DNA of 54,507 nucleotides from JABCPE02 sp963530295 (lineage in GTDB: Bacteria > Bacteroidota > Bacteroidia > Flavobacteriales > Weeksellaceae). This document shows positions 35,360 to 44,903 of the stretch, piece by piece; position 1 is the stretch's first letter; the number at the start of each line of letters is the position of its first letter. The notes under the pieces are model-generated. The model was not told the DNA's origin, searched no databases, and was given only the letters and a program-made list of their open reading frames with translations. The stretch is taken from contig CAUSCF010000014.1 in the NCBI GenBank assembly GCA_963530295.1, positions 1 through 54,507 on the forward strand, written 5' to 3'. The position numbers and the translations under genes were made by a program.

Positions 35360-37267
35360 TTAATGGAATAAATACCATACCAAACCTAAATTCAGCCTAA
35401 AATCTGCCACTGGATAAAACGGCGCAGCATAGGACTGATTTTTCATGAAAGTTGTATTAAGATGCTGTGCTTCAGCGTAAATCATCATTCGTTTTACTTT
35501 CATATTAAAATAAACATCCACCAACGGTCTTCCTCCGATGGAATGCGAACCTGTGGAAGGCAGGATAAATTCATTAAGTATCGGGAAATACTGCTGAGAT
35601 GCGAATTTTGAGAAATAATAAGCCTTGATTCCTGTCTGAATTTCTGCCGCTTTTTTGAATATTTTGGATTGATAATAAACATTCGCCCTTCCTATGAATT
35701 CTGGCAATGGAAGCACATCTTTATTATTTAAAAAATTCTGAACCAATACTTTAGCATTAAAATTAAATTTACGATAAGTAAATGTAGCCTCGCCTCCTAT
35801 CTGCGATATATTCACCGACGAAGTGCTCTGCTGAGGCATCGCCGAAGAATCAAAATACACCAGCTGCCCTATTCTGAAATAATTCGCAAACAGCTTAGTA
35901 CCAAACCATTTAAGATTTAAATTTGCTCCTATTTCCAAAACATTTTGGTTCTTAAAATCAGAATATTTGAAATTATAATCTTGATAAAAAGAAGTGTTCA
36001 TCAAGTAGTTGAACGATGGAGCCGCCGATTTGAACTTCACATGCCCTCCAATGGAATATCCCTCAATAGGCTCAAAATTCAAATGATTCTCTGAATTTAG
36101 ATAATTTCCAAAAGCTTTCCCGTTAGAAATTTCCAAATCCGAATTTAGATTGATTTTATCCCAAAGTTTTATTTTAAGATTTCCTACCAATCCCAAACGA
36201 TTTTCCTTAAATTTAGAATCTTCTTGCACTCCACTGATTATCAACGGATAAAATGACCTGTAACTGATATTCTGATAACGAATTCCCGCTTCCGCTCTAA
36301 AAGCCTCATTATCAAAAAGCAAACTCACCGTATTGCTGAATTTAGTCGATTTCTTCTTGCTGTTGGTAGGATAATCCGTAATCAACGAAGAGGAATAATA
36401 GTTCTCCGTGCCATCCTGCGTGTAGAAATATTTATTAGTTTGATAAAAAATCGTATGGCTCAGCTTAAACGGAAATTTCTCCACATCAAAAGGCGCAAAA
36501 TAATGGCTTAAATAAAACCTCCTCGCTGCCATTCTGGTGTAGGTATTATGCAAATTCACCGTAAGGTTTTTCCTGCTGTTAAACCGAGAATCTCCACTTG
36601 TAAAATTCTCCAAATTAGCAATTCCGCCATTCTCTTCATTAGAAATATTCTGATGAATAAAATGCGCAAATGCCTCATATTTAGAGTTTTTAGAAAGATA
36701 ATGTGCAGAGAAAATAGTATTATTAGAAGATGCTATTTCCCTCTGATACAGCCCCTCTGACCGCAATCCCATATACTCTATCGCAAAATTAAACCTTTTG
36801 CCAATATTCTGAGTATAAGTAGTTTGCAGAGTTCCGCCGCTGCTCATCCCATTATGATAATAGAATGCTGTAGTGGGACTTTTCACATCGTAATATTTTA
36901 TATCCTTGATTCCCAGTATAAAGAATGATTTTCTTGTAGGCAGTAATGCCAAATCCTGCTCTGCATCAGTCTTATAAACCAAATTCTGAAATCCCTCTCC
37001 GATATTCGCAAACTGGATTTTCCCAAAATTATCCCTATTATTATACTGAGTAAATTGGTAAGATTTACCAATCGTAAAAACAGTATCAAACGCTTTTCTC
37101 TGAGAAAACTGCGTGAAAAACTGATAATCATCAATCGTTGGTCTAAAAATCTGTATAGAATCCTTCTGTCCATTGTCCACTACAACGGAATCCCTCACTG
37201 ACAAATCATCTGTCTGCGCCTTTAAAAGACCGCCCAGCAATATTAATATAAAAAAAATGTACCTCAT
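35360..37267 (-). CDS. Putative porin, outer-membrane beta-barrel
   Basis: 635 residues. Signal peptide MRYIFFILILLGGLLKAQ. The body consists of alternating amphipathic strands with many Tyr, Phe and Asn, and ends in an aromatic residue (WYLFH), as expected for an outer-membrane barrel. It fits the 'putative porin' family of Bacteroidota (Porin_10). The ATG lies inside a 12-base-pair hairpin that looks like the susCD terminator (see findings). Followed after 12 bases by bshC. Transported solute unknown. Confidence 0.85.
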   Translation of the reverse strand: MRYIFFILILLGGLLKAQTDDLSVRDSVVVDNGQKDSIQIFRPTIDDYQFFTQFSQRKAFDTVFTIGKSYQFTQYNNRDNFGKIQFANIGEGFQNLVYKTDAEQDLALLPTRKSFFILGIKDIKYYDVKSPTTAFYYHNGMSSGGTLQTTYTQNIGKRFNFAIEYMGLRSEGLYQREIASSNNTIFSAHYLSKNSKYEAFAHFIHQNISNEENGGIANLENFTSGDSRFNSRKNLTVNLHNTYTRMAARRFYLSHYFAPFDVEKFPFKLSHTIFYQTNKYFYTQDGTENYYSSSLITDYPTNSKKKSTKFSNTVSLLFDNEAFRAEAGIRYQNISYRSFYPLIISGVQEDSKFKENRLGLVGNLKIKLWDKINLNSDLEISNGKAFGNYLNSENHLNFEPIEGYSIGGHVKFKSAAPSFNYLMNTSFYQDYNFKYSDFKNQNVLEIGANLNLKWFGTKLFANYFRIGQLVYFDSSAMPQQSTSSVNISQIGGEATFTYRKFNFNAKVLVQNFLNNKDVLPLPEFIGRANVYYQSKIFKKAAEIQTGIKAYYFSKFASQQYFPILNEFILPSTGSHSIGGRPLVDVYFNMKVKRMMIYAEAQHLNTTFMKNQSYAAPFYPVADFRLNLGLVWYLFH

Positions 37268-37285
37268 AAAGTTTTTATGAGGTAC
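37250..37285 (-). terminator. Terminator of susCD overlapping the porin start codon
   Basis: On the minus strand GTACCTCATAAA (37285-37274) pairs perfectly with TTTATGAGGTAC (37270-37259) across a three-base loop and is followed by A and eight T. The ATG of the porin (37267-37265) is part of the 3' arm, and the T-run encodes its residues Ile4-Phe6. Confidence 0.7.
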
Positions 37286-37292
37286 AAATATA
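37285..37292 (-). promoter_or_regulatory. TAnnTTTG (-7) box for the porin-bshC unit
   Basis: TATATTTG on the minus strand, ending at the edge of the hairpin. Transcription from it would begin inside the 5' arm of the hairpin, leaving a leader of about a dozen bases. Confidence 0.5.
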
Positions 37293-37307
37293 ATAATTTA
37301 GATATTA

Positions 37308-38711
37308 TTAATTATCATATCCTGGGTTAGATACAACTAGAGTTCCTCTAACATTCGTTTCTGTATCTGGTATAGGCATTGTTAAAAGCTGATCACCTAC
37401 ATTTCTACTGCTTTCTAGAACCCCGCTACTATTATAATAAGGTATAGCATCTCCCCATCTAAGTAAATCCCAATATCTGAAGCCTTCCCCTATTAACTCT
37501 CTCACTCTTTCGTTTTTTATATCACTTAATGTCAATGAAGTAGCAGCCGCTAATCCTCTATTTTGTCTTATCAAGTTATAATATACTAAAGCAGTTGCTG
37601 TGTTCCCAGTCTGCAATGCTGCTTCTGCTCCATTAAGAAGGACCTCTTCATATCTGATAACCTTGATATTACCTATTCCTTTTACACTTGGGAATTTTTT
37701 AAGCAAAAAGTTTGTAACATTTCCTCTTCTATCTTTAAAAAGGTTAAGCCTTACATCTCCTGTTGTATATAATGACTTTGCTGAAGGCAATACTTGTATT
37801 TGACCATAACCACCTGAGTTCAATAAATAATCATAAGCATTTACTCCTAAAGCTCCATTCAGACCTACAGCCAATTCAAAAATACTATTTTCTGAATTTA
37901 CTTTGTCAAAAGAGCTTATTAAATCTCCTGATGCGACTACACTATATCCCCCTGAAGCACGAATTTCTGAAACAAGAGTTGCTACCCTTGCATAATCCCC
38001 TTTATATAAGTAATACCTTGTCATCAATGCTTTTACAGCTAAAGGTGAAATAAATGTCTTATCTAAAGGATCTGTTGTAGAACCAATATTATTTAATGCA
38101 GCTTGAAAATCTGCTTCAATTTGAGCCTCTGTTTCCGCAATTGTTGCTCTTGCTGCCATTCCATTTGGATTATAAACTGTAGGCAATACAACTCCTAAAT
38201 TTCCTCCTGAATATTTTTGACCATACAATCTAAGCAAATCAAAAGTTACCAATGCTCTTGCTGCATAAGCTTGTCCTTTAAGGTTTTTTACTTTATCTGC
38301 AATTTCTGTTGATTCGGAAGACTCTCCCCAAGTAAGATTTTCAGAAGTATTAATAACAATATTCGCATCCGCAATTGCTCCATAAAGTGCTTTCCATGTT
38401 GATCTTGCCTCAGAACTAGAAGACTTGATTGTATAATCAGTATAGGTTGTCAATCTATCTGTTGCTAGATTATTATACATTTCATCCGATCTAACTTCTG
38501 CATATGCTCTATAAAAAGATCCCAAATAGTATGTATTTCTCATCTTTGCATATGTTCCTCTTACAAACGACTCCAACTGTTCTACTGAAGTAAGAGGTGC
38601 TGCTTGTTCAGATTGAAAAAATCTTGTTTCTGTAAAGTCATCACTACAAGATGTTAAAACCAATCCATTAACTGTAACTGCTACTAATGCAGTATATATT
38701 ATTTTCTTCAT
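37308..38711 (-). CDS. SusD/RagB family outer-membrane nutrient-binding lipoprotein
   Basis: 467 residues. Lipoprotein signal with the lipobox in GLVLTSC (Cys22). The SusD/RagB features are visible: a helix-rich TPR-like core, LVTFDLLRLYGQKY (near 150), and the C-terminal block RGLAAATSLTLSDIKNERVRELIGEGFRYWDLLRWG. SusD acts as a lid that captures ligands for the SusC transporter encoded 12 bases upstream. No glycosidase or other polysaccharide-utilisation gene is nearby, so a peptide or other nutrient ligand is as likely as a glycan. Confidence 0.95.
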   Translation of the reverse strand: MKKIIYTALVAVTVNGLVLTSCSDDFTETRFFQSEQAAPLTSVEQLESFVRGTYAKMRNTYYLGSFYRAYAEVRSDEMYNNLATDRLTTYTDYTIKSSSSEARSTWKALYGAIADANIVINTSENLTWGESSESTEIADKVKNLKGQAYAARALVTFDLLRLYGQKYSGGNLGVVLPTVYNPNGMAARATIAETEAQIEADFQAALNNIGSTTDPLDKTFISPLAVKALMTRYYLYKGDYARVATLVSEIRASGGYSVVASGDLISSFDKVNSENSIFELAVGLNGALGVNAYDYLLNSGGYGQIQVLPSAKSLYTTGDVRLNLFKDRRGNVTNFLLKKFPSVKGIGNIKVIRYEEVLLNGAEAALQTGNTATALVYYNLIRQNRGLAAATSLTLSDIKNERVRELIGEGFRYWDLLRWGDAIPYYNSSGVLESSRNVGDQLLTMPIPDTETNVRGTLVVSNPGYDN

Positions 38712-38723
38712 CTCTATCTTTTA

Positions 38724-41606
38724 TTAAAAATTAATATTTACTCCTAAACTATATGTTTTCATTGGTGGTATCTGGAATGTAACATACCCATTCACCTGCA
38801 AATCTGGATCATACTTAAAGTTTTTATCAAAATTATGTGTCCAAATATTATCTCCCAATAAATATATTTGCAAACCTCTCAAACCTGTTCTTTCTAATAA
38901 TTCAGATTTAATATTGTACGCAAGTTTAAGAGTTCTCAATCTCATATAATCTCCTTTATACAAATATCTAGTAGAAGGCTGGTGTGCCGAATTATTACCT
39001 TTTCCATAAATAGGCTTAGGATTTAATGCATTAGGGTTCTCTGGAGTCCAATAATCTAATTGAGACTTATACCCTGGATAAAGATGTGTTCTCAACCCAT
39101 CACTTTGTACTAAATATGCATAAGAATCATATACTTTATTACCAAATCCAAAGCTCAATTGTGCATCTAAAGAAAATCCTTTATATGAAAGTTTTGTAGT
39201 AACCCCTCCATAAAGTGTTGATAAAGGAGAACCTTGAACCGCTCTTTGCGCTTCATTATAGTTAGATGTTGTTTCTCCATCTACCCCATTTTTATACCAT
39301 AGTGGGTTACCATTAGTAGGATCTACCCCTGCCCATTTTCTTAAATAAAATGCATTAGCAGCCTCTCCTTCTCTTAAAGTTCTAGTTTCACTAAGTACGA
39401 TTTCTTTACCTCCATATAGTTTAGTAATAGAATTATTAAGTGTACTCAAATTAACACCCATATCCCAATTAAATCCATTACCAGCATTTTTGATAATTTT
39501 AGCATCTACTGTAAACTCAAACCCTGCATTTTTCATCTCCCCAATATTTATATACTTGGTTGAATTACCGCTTGATCCAGTGTACGCCCCTTGAGCAGGA
39601 GATAAAGGAATATCAAATATCATATCTTTGGTTATCTTATGGAAATAAGCAACTCCAAGATTAAGTCTATTATTAAACAATCCTAAATCAAAACCAGCAT
39701 TAAATGGAGACAATGTTTCCCATTTAAGATCTTTATTATCTACACCTGATGGATATGCAGCTGCTAGATCATTGTAGTTTGTTGTATATACATAAGTAGC
39801 ATAAGGAGATACATTTGCTAAATTTCCTACTTTACCATAAGATGCAGAAAACTTCAACTGAGATATTGTATTATTATCTTTAAGAGCCTCCAATCTAGCT
39901 AAATCTACCCCTACACCTGCAGACCAGAAATATCCTGTTTTATTATCTGCCCAGAAGTTAGAAAGTCTATCTTGTCTCCCTGATACATCCAATAATACTA
40001 ATTTATCATAGTCATAATGTAAAGTTACTGCATATCCACCTCTAGAATCGATAGATCTTACTCCATAAGCAGTACGAGGAATAACAAAGTTATTCAATGT
40101 CTCCAAACGAGAAGTACCTACAACATCTCCTCTTCCTCCAATAGTTCTTCTATCTGATCTATAAGCTTCTTGTATTAAACTAGCTGAAAAATTGTTTCTA
40201 TCACCAATCTTGAAGTCATAAGATAGTATATTCTGCACATTAAAGTTAAAATATCTAGAAGCATAACTAATCGCATAACCATTTAAGTTACGACCATCTC
40301 CATGTAAAGGACTTGAATAATTATCTTCTTCTATATTTATAAGTTCTGGAGCAAACACAAACTTATACTTTAAGTTCTTCAAGATGCTATAATCAACCTG
40401 CAAATTCGCAAAAACTCTCGCTGTTTTTGCAGTCATATAGTTTAAGTCTTGTAACGCTACTACATTAAAAAGGTTGTTAGATAATCTACCATTACTTCCT
40501 CCCAAATAATAAGAACCATTTTCATTTCTCACAGGATCTGTTGGTCGAAGGAAATATGCCCCAAAAACAGGGTTAGCAAACTGTGTTTCCTGCCCTACTG
40601 TTTGTGTCTTTCCATATGACAATTGCAAATCTGTAGCAATAGTTAATTTATCTGTTGCTTTATAGTTAATTTTGTTTGTATTCGAAATACGATTAAACCC
40701 AGTATTCTTAACTACTCCATTTTGATCAAGATACCCTATGGATGAGAAATAAGTCAATTTATCATTTCCACCAGATACAGAGAAATTAAGTTTATGAAAA
40801 TATGCTCCACCTGTTTTTTCAGCTTCTTTTCTCCAATCTGTATTGATAGATCTTGAATCATAAATTGATTGCAACACAGCTCCATTTCGTCCCAAAGTTT
40901 TTGAATTCAATGCACTTATAAGAGCATCATTCGAAGTGTATGTTGGAAATCTATTACGATACCCAGCATATAACAAATCCAACCATTCACCTGTTGAAAG
41001 TGTTTCTTCCCCTTTAACAGCTCTATAAGCTACTCCCATTTCGTTATTAAAAGAGAATCTAGCTTTTCCTTTTCTACCTGATTTAGTAGTTATGATAACC
41101 ACACCTGTTCCCGCATCTGCTCCATATACAGCCGTAGAAACAGCGTCTTTAAGAACCGTTACACTTTCTATATCCGCTTCATTAAAGTTAGCCAAAATGT
41201 TTGCCGTAGTAGTATTTGATGTAAGGTCTCCTTGGGCTACCCTTACCCCATCTATAATATAAATTGGATTATTTCTACCATTAATAGATGCAACCCCTCT
41301 AATTCGCAAATCAGCTGCCCCCCCAGGCTGCCCTGTACTCATACCTCCTTGTACCCCTGCTATTTTTCCAGAAAAAGCTTTATCCACAGACGCTGATGCA
41401 ACATTTGCTATATCCTGTCCTCCAACTTTCCCTATAGATCCTGTAGCTTCTTTTACAGCAACCTTTCTACCAAAGCCCACTAAAACAACTTCATCTATTG
41501 TTTTTTCTTTTCCAGAAGTAGTATCCTTCTTAACTTCTTGCGCAACTAATGCTTGTCCTGTAAAGAACAATACACCAGCTGTTAGAACTTTCAATTTCAC
41601 ATTCAT
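38724..41606 (-). CDS. SusC/RagA family TonB-linked outer-membrane transporter
   Basis: 960 residues from ATG 41606 (a TTG three codons earlier is less likely). Signal peptide ends at ALVAQ. The TonB-box region TIDEVVLVGFG is followed by the plug domain with the family motif RIRGVASINGRNNPIYIIDGVRV, and then a large 22-strand barrel ending in YSLGVNINF with a terminal Phe. It imports the ligand bound by the neighbouring SusD with energy from TonB. Slightly shorter than the usual ~1000 residues because the N-terminal carboxypeptidase-like domain is absent. Confidence 0.95.
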   Translation of the reverse strand: MNVKLKVLTAGVLFFTGQALVAQEVKKDTTSGKEKTIDEVVLVGFGRKVAVKEATGSIGKVGGQDIANVASASVDKAFSGKIAGVQGGMSTGQPGGAADLRIRGVASINGRNNPIYIIDGVRVAQGDLTSNTTTANILANFNEADIESVTVLKDAVSTAVYGADAGTGVVIITTKSGRKGKARFSFNNEMGVAYRAVKGEETLSTGEWLDLLYAGYRNRFPTYTSNDALISALNSKTLGRNGAVLQSIYDSRSINTDWRKEAEKTGGAYFHKLNFSVSGGNDKLTYFSSIGYLDQNGVVKNTGFNRISNTNKINYKATDKLTIATDLQLSYGKTQTVGQETQFANPVFGAYFLRPTDPVRNENGSYYLGGSNGRLSNNLFNVVALQDLNYMTAKTARVFANLQVDYSILKNLKYKFVFAPELINIEEDNYSSPLHGDGRNLNGYAISYASRYFNFNVQNILSYDFKIGDRNNFSASLIQEAYRSDRRTIGGRGDVVGTSRLETLNNFVIPRTAYGVRSIDSRGGYAVTLHYDYDKLVLLDVSGRQDRLSNFWADNKTGYFWSAGVGVDLARLEALKDNNTISQLKFSASYGKVGNLANVSPYATYVYTTNYNDLAAAYPSGVDNKDLKWETLSPFNAGFDLGLFNNRLNLGVAYFHKITKDMIFDIPLSPAQGAYTGSSGNSTKYINIGEMKNAGFEFTVDAKIIKNAGNGFNWDMGVNLSTLNNSITKLYGGKEIVLSETRTLREGEAANAFYLRKWAGVDPTNGNPLWYKNGVDGETTSNYNEAQRAVQGSPLSTLYGGVTTKLSYKGFSLDAQLSFGFGNKVYDSYAYLVQSDGLRTHLYPGYKSQLDYWTPENPNALNPKPIYGKGNNSAHQPSTRYLYKGDYMRLRTLKLAYNIKSELLERTGLRGLQIYLLGDNIWTHNFDKNFKYDPDLQVNGYVTFQIPPMKTYSLGVNINF

Positions 41607-41751
41607 TTTTAACAAAATTTAATAACCATTGAGCAAAGGTGTTAAATATTTTTTAAACAACCAAATGTTTTTATGTTTTTTTTGTTATTTTTTTGATGTT
41701 TTGTTAAAAATATCCAAAATTTATCATTTTCAATAAACTAAATATTAAATT

Positions 41752-41785
41752 TTTGATAAAGTTATCTTAATTTTTTCTAAATTTG
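41752..41785 (+). promoter_or_regulatory. Promoter (TTTG-N22-TAAATTTG) of the HU-CCDC81-like gene
   Basis: TTTG (41752-41755) and TAAATTTG (41778-41785) fit the Bacteroidota consensus. The ATG is only eight bases past the -7 box, so the leader is nearly absent. Confidence 0.6.
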
Positions 41786-41793
41786 CATTTAGT

Positions 41794-42495
41794 ATGGATT
41801 TAGCTTTTTACATATACAGTTATTTACAGGAGCAAAAACCTAGGGTAGAAGTTCCTGATTTTGGGATTTTTAGACTTGAAAAAGAGCATGCCATCGTGGA
41901 TGCAGAATCTTCTAAAATTCTTCCTCCTAGTGAGCATATCTATTTTGAAGACAATACGGCTGTTTTTGATTCCAGTCTTGCCCATTATATAGCAGAAAAA
42001 ACAGGTGAGAATCTATTCATTATACAATCTGAAATAAGAGATACTGTGCGTGAATGGATAAAACTGCTCATGCTCCAAAAAAAATTAAATCTTAAATATC
42101 TCGGGGAACTTTCCCTTAAAGAAATAGATATCATACGGGAAGAAACTAAAATTCCGCAATCCATGGAATTCTTTGGGCTGGAAGAAGTTAATTTATCTGA
42201 AATTTCTCCTGCTTCTGCCGTTAAAGAAGAGCCAACCCAAAAGCAAGAAACCACAAAAATAGAAATCCAAAAACAAGAAAAATCAAACAATAGTATCTGG
42301 TGGGTACTATTATTCATCATTATCGCTATCGCTGGGCTTGTATTTTTATATTATAATTACGGAAAATCAGATAAATCAGCTGATGACAGCGCGAAACAGG
42401 ATTCTATCCAAGCTGCACAAACTGAAATCCCTCAGGCTGTATCACCTTCCACATCAGATTCTATAACGATTGATAGTGTACAAATAGAATACTAA
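41794..42495 (+). CDS. HU-CCDC81-like domain membrane protein
   Basis: 233 residues. The first ~115 residues resemble the bacterial CCDC81-type HU fold (DLAFYIYSYLQEQKPRVEVPDFGIF, then two HU-like halves). A Gln/Lys-rich linker leads to one membrane helix (about 168-188, NSIWWVLLFIIIAIAGLVFLYY) and a short acidic Ser/Thr/Asp tail. No SPOR domain is seen at the end, although related proteins often have one. Such proteins are thought to be envelope- or division-associated. It is directly followed (stop TAA, then ATG) by the dehydrogenase gene. Confidence 0.75.
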   Translation: MDLAFYIYSYLQEQKPRVEVPDFGIFRLEKEHAIVDAESSKILPPSEHIYFEDNTAVFDSSLAHYIAEKTGENLFIIQSEIRDTVREWIKLLMLQKKLNLKYLGELSLKEIDIIREETKIPQSMEFFGLEEVNLSEISPASAVKEEPTQKQETTKIEIQKQEKSNNSIWWVLLFIIIAIAGLVFLYYNYGKSDKSADDSAKQDSIQAAQTEIPQAVSPSTSDSITIDSVQIEY

Positions 42496-43431
42496 ATGAA
42501 AATCCTGCTTTTAGACAAAAATCATCCACTCATCACAGAACAACTTTCTGAGAAAGGTTTTGTTTTGGAGGAAGATTTTTCATCAAGCTACGAGCAGGTT
42601 TTGGAGAAAATCCATCTTTATGAAGGCATCATCATCCGAAGCCGAATCCCGCTGGATGCTCATTTTTTAGAAAAAGTAAAAAATCTAAAATTCATCGCAC
42701 GAGTAGGCGCTGGAATGGAAAATATAGACATCGCCAAAGCCCAAGAACTCGGCATAAAACTCATCAACTCTCCCGAAGGGAACAAAGATGCTGTGGCAGA
42801 ACATGTTATAGGAATGCTCCTTGTGCTGATGAACCGTCTTTTTATTTCCTCTAATGAAGTCAAAAAGGGAATTTGGCTCAGAGAAGAAAACCGAGGAGAG
42901 GAAATTTTGGGCAAAACTTTCGGAATTATCGGTTACGGAAACATGGGAAAAGCCGTAGCCAAAAGACTTTCGGGATTTGGCTGTAAGACTATTTTCTACG
43001 ATATTAAACCTAATCTTTCTGATGAGTTTGCCACACAAGTAAGCCTTCAAGAATTACAAGAAAACGCCGACATTCTCAGCCTTCACACGCCGCTTACAGA
43101 GGATACACTCTATATGATAGATGAGGAGTTTATCTCAAAAATGAAGAAAAATTTCTACTTCATCAATACCGCAAGAGGCAAAAACCTAAAAACTTCTGCG
43201 CTGGTAAATGCTTTGAAATCTGGTAAAATAAAAGGCGCTTGTCTGGATGTTTTGGAATACGAAAAAACTTCTTTTGAGAATTTGGAAACGAAAAACGAGG
43301 ATTTGGAATATCTTCTAAATTCAGAAAAAGCCATCATAACGCCACACATCGCGGGCTGGACTCATGAAAGCAAAATAAAATTAGCCCAAGTCATCGTAGA
43401 TAAAATATTGGCTTTCACTGCTGGAAATTAG
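42496..43431 (+). CDS. NAD(P)-dependent 2-hydroxyacid dehydrogenase
   Basis: 311 residues of the D-isomer-specific 2-hydroxyacid dehydrogenase family (SerA/GhrB-like). Rossmann loop GYGNMGKAVA (near 147), the family signature around LLNSPEGNKDAVAEHVIGMLL, the arginine of INTARGKNLK, glutamate in the middle of DVLEYEK, and catalytic His in TPHIAGWTHES near 290. There is no ACT domain, so it is not the regulated form of SerA; the substrate is undetermined. Starts immediately after the previous gene's stop. Confidence 0.9.
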   Translation: MKILLLDKNHPLITEQLSEKGFVLEEDFSSSYEQVLEKIHLYEGIIIRSRIPLDAHFLEKVKNLKFIARVGAGMENIDIAKAQELGIKLINSPEGNKDAVAEHVIGMLLVLMNRLFISSNEVKKGIWLREENRGEEILGKTFGIIGYGNMGKAVAKRLSGFGCKTIFYDIKPNLSDEFATQVSLQELQENADILSLHTPLTEDTLYMIDEEFISKMKKNFYFINTARGKNLKTSALVNALKSGKIKGACLDVLEYEKTSFENLETKNEDLEYLLNSEKAIITPHIAGWTHESKIKLAQVIVDKILAFTAGN

Positions 43432-43514
43432 CATCATTTAACATAGATTTAACGATAATTATTATTCATTTTTCTTGTTTTTATCCTATTTTGCGCGAAA
43501 ATTTCAAAACAAAG

Positions 43515-44879
43515 ATGAAAATAAATCTATCCCACATAGGATTTCTTACATTTTTTCTATTTTTTTCGTGCTCCAAAAAAGAATCCACAACGACCAGCAA
43601 CGGATATTATTCAGCTTCAAATCTTCCTAATTTCGGTAATGTAGATGTGGACAATGTCTTCAAGGGAGAAAAATTAAAATTGGAAAACCAGCAGAAAATC
43701 GTAAATTCTCTTAACCAATATTACGAAAACATCTGGAACAGCACCGATATGAGCGGTGGAGTTTTGGTAGCGCACGGAGACAATATTCTTTTGGAAAAAT
43801 ACAAAGGTTTCGGCAGGGAGAATAACCAAATGCCTATTAACAAAGACACTCCGCTTCATTTGGCTTCTATAAGCAAACCCATCACAGCGATGGCAGTTTT
43901 AAAACTGGTGGAAGCAAAAAAAATCAGCCTTGAACAAAAAGTAAAATCCATTTTTCCGAGTTTTCCGTATCCTGATATAACGATTCAACACCTGCTCACC
44001 CACCGCAGTGGACTTCCTAAATATGAGCATTTCTTGGAAGAAAGTGACATAAAACCTAAAAATCAATATTTTACCAATCAAGAAATTTTTGATATTGTTG
44101 CTAAACACAAGCCAGAACTTGCCAGACAGACCGATACTGGTTTTATGTATAATAATTTTAACTACGCTATTCTGGCGCTTATCATCGAAAAAATCACTGG
44201 AAAAACCTATCCAGAAGCCATGAAAGAAATGGTTTTCGCTCCTTTAAAAATGAAAAATACTTTTGTTTTCGAAGAGAAACACATCAATTCGGCTTCGCAG
44301 TCTTTTTACCAAAGAAGCACCAGACTTTATCCTTTAAATGAATATGATTTGATTTATGGAGATAAAAATATCTACACCACTCCACGCGATTTGTTCAATT
44401 TTTCAAAAGCAATGTTTTCAAAAGATTTTCTCCCAAAAGAACTGATGGAAAAGGTTTTTGAGCCATACAGCAACGAAAAAAAGGGCGTGAATAACTATGG
44501 TCTTGGATTTAGACTAAAAGTTTTTGATGAAGGGAAAAAACTAACCTATCACAACGGCTGGTGGCACGGCTCTAACACGGTTTTCATCCACTTAAGAGAA
44601 TCCAAAACCACCATCATCGCCCTGAGCAACAAGTATTCTAAAAAAATATACGGAACAATGCTTCTTTCCACGCTCTTTGAAGATTTTCCTTTTGAAATTG
44701 ATAAAGTGATAAATCCAGATGCCGAAACTGCAGATTCCACAGAAGTTTTTGCGGAAGATACCGAAAGGGCAAAAACTCCAAAGAAGAAACCAAAGAAAAC
44801 TTCTATGGACAGCCTAAAAGCGACAAAAACAGAGGAAACCATACAGAAAACTTCGGAATCTACAGAGGAGGAAGATTAA
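43515..44879 (+). CDS. Serine hydrolase, beta-lactamase class C fold, lipoprotein
   Basis: 454 residues from ATG 43515. Lipoprotein signal with Cys19 in FLFFSC. The penicillin-binding/class C fold residues are present: S-x-x-K as Ser118-Ile-Ser-Lys121 in HLASISKPI, a tyrosine motif in TGFMYNNFNYA, and HNGWWHGSN as the third motif. The last ~45 residues are Lys-, Thr- and Glu-rich with no structure (KKKPKKTS..). Likely an esterase, peptidase or D,D-peptidase-like enzyme in the envelope. Followed after 24 bases by the Ig-like lipoprotein gene. Confidence 0.88.
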   Translation: MKINLSHIGFLTFFLFFSCSKKESTTTSNGYYSASNLPNFGNVDVDNVFKGEKLKLENQQKIVNSLNQYYENIWNSTDMSGGVLVAHGDNILLEKYKGFGRENNQMPINKDTPLHLASISKPITAMAVLKLVEAKKISLEQKVKSIFPSFPYPDITIQHLLTHRSGLPKYEHFLEESDIKPKNQYFTNQEIFDIVAKHKPELARQTDTGFMYNNFNYAILALIIEKITGKTYPEAMKEMVFAPLKMKNTFVFEEKHINSASQSFYQRSTRLYPLNEYDLIYGDKNIYTTPRDLFNFSKAMFSKDFLPKELMEKVFEPYSNEKKGVNNYGLGFRLKVFDEGKKLTYHNGWWHGSNTVFIHLRESKTTIIALSNKYSKKIYGTMLLSTLFEDFPFEIDKVINPDAETADSTEVFAEDTERAKTPKKKPKKTSMDSLKATKTEETIQKTSESTEEED

Positions 44880-44891
44880 ATTTAAAAAACT

Positions 44892-44899
44892 TATTTTTG
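44892..44899 (+). promoter_or_regulatory. TAnnTTTG (-7) box abutting the Ig-like lipoprotein ATG
   Basis: TATTTTTG ends five bases before ATG 44904, so transcription from it would start on or next to the start codon (leaderless mRNA). Confidence 0.4.
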
Positions 44900-44903
44900 T
44901 TTC

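Noticed and set aside
37308..41606. A polysaccharide utilisation locus
   Set aside because: Only the SusC/SusD pair is present. No glycoside hydrolase, lyase, sulfatase or hybrid two-component regulator lies nearby.
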